Positions 5,177 to 5,348 of a DNA stretch of 5,348 nucleotides are shown here, in pieces. Source of the stretch: Chlamydiota bacterium (lineage in GTDB: Bacteria; Chlamydiota; Chlamydiia; Chlamydiales; JAJFMB01); contig JAJFMB010000258.1 of the NCBI GenBank assembly GCA_021772355.1, positions 1-5,348 on the forward strand, in the 5' to 3' direction. A program made the translations under genes and the position numbers. The notes beneath the pieces are model-generated. The model searched no databases. It worked only from the letters and a program-made list of their open reading frames with translations, and was not told where the DNA came from. How positions within the stretch are numbered: position 1 is the stretch's first letter; each line of letters begins with the position of its first letter.

Positions 5177-5348
5177 GTCATTTGACCATTTTTGGCGCTG
5201 CTGCCCGGCCCTCCTCTATGGCCTTGCCACCGTTTTGGGATTTTCAATCGCCTTCCAACCAAATTACGGTTTAGTTTTTCCGGTTCTTCTCCTATGGCTT
5301 CCTCTATTAGTTGCAAATTCAGCTTTAAAAAAACGACTTTTGTTCGGA
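5148..5348 (+). CDS. Probable ComEC/Rec2-like membrane protein, N-terminal fragment
   Basis: The frame is open from ATG at 5148 to the window edge (67 codons). After a polar, Cys- and aromatic-containing start (1-19), residues 20-37 and 41-58 form two hydrophobic segments split by a short loop (QPNY), followed by basic KKR. This fits the start of a multi-pass inner-membrane protein. ComEC proteins move transforming DNA across the inner membrane and often begin with such a paired hairpin. The gene name rests mainly on my memory that a comEC homologue (CT339) follows CT338 in C. trachomatis; the fragment itself holds no diagnostic competence motif. The start overlaps the upstream gene by 29 nt without a clear ribosome site, which suggests translational coupling. 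TTG at 5139 is a less likely alternative start. Confidence 0.55.
   Translation, partial: MFGFVKSSCESFDHFWRCCPALLYGLATVLGFSIAFQPNYGLVFPVLLLWLPLLVANSALKKRLLFG

Overview
The window looks like a piece of chromosome from an obligate intracellular chlamydia, most likely genus Chlamydia. This rests on three things: moderate-to-low GC, a PTS regulatory set (EI, HPr, HPr kinase) with no sugar permease beside it, and a flanking gene order of ptsI-ptsH, a small oxidoreductase-like ORF, then a comEC-like membrane protein. I recall that flanking order from C. trachomatis; I could not check it here.

Layout. Positions 1-3521 hold a tightly packed minus-strand cluster, read right to left: a SMI1/KNR4 (SUKH) family gene, hprK, ptsH and ptsI. 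ptsI runs off the left edge. Gaps are 19 nt, a 29-nt overlap and 11 nt, so this is very likely one transcription unit. HPr keeps both phosphorylation sites (His16 and Ser47), HPr kinase keeps its catalytic and signature motifs, and EI keeps its active-site His197. The cassette therefore looks functional and could act as a phosphate relay or sensor.

A clear intrinsic terminator (3587-3622, minus strand) separates this cluster from the next minus-strand gene (3643-4404). That gene encodes a 253-residue protein I cannot assign to a named family. It has hydrophobic segments in the middle and a long acidic, apparently disordered C-terminal tail, a layout that fits a host-exposed or inclusion-membrane protein. 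The tail carries PSAP, LYPDL and PPAY, the three classic late-domain motifs by which retroviral Gag proteins recruit ESCRT and NEDD4-type host factors. This is the most striking observation in the window.

A very AT-rich divergent intergenic region (4405-4582) carries a strong sigma70/sigma66-type promoter on the plus strand (TTGAAT, 17 nt, TATAAT) and a weaker one on the minus strand. The plus-strand promoter drives a 197-residue protein that resembles a fragment of a pyridine-nucleotide-disulfide/NDH-2-like oxidoreductase. Its end overlaps by 29 nt the start of a multi-pass membrane protein, probably ComEC/Rec2-like, which runs off the right edge.
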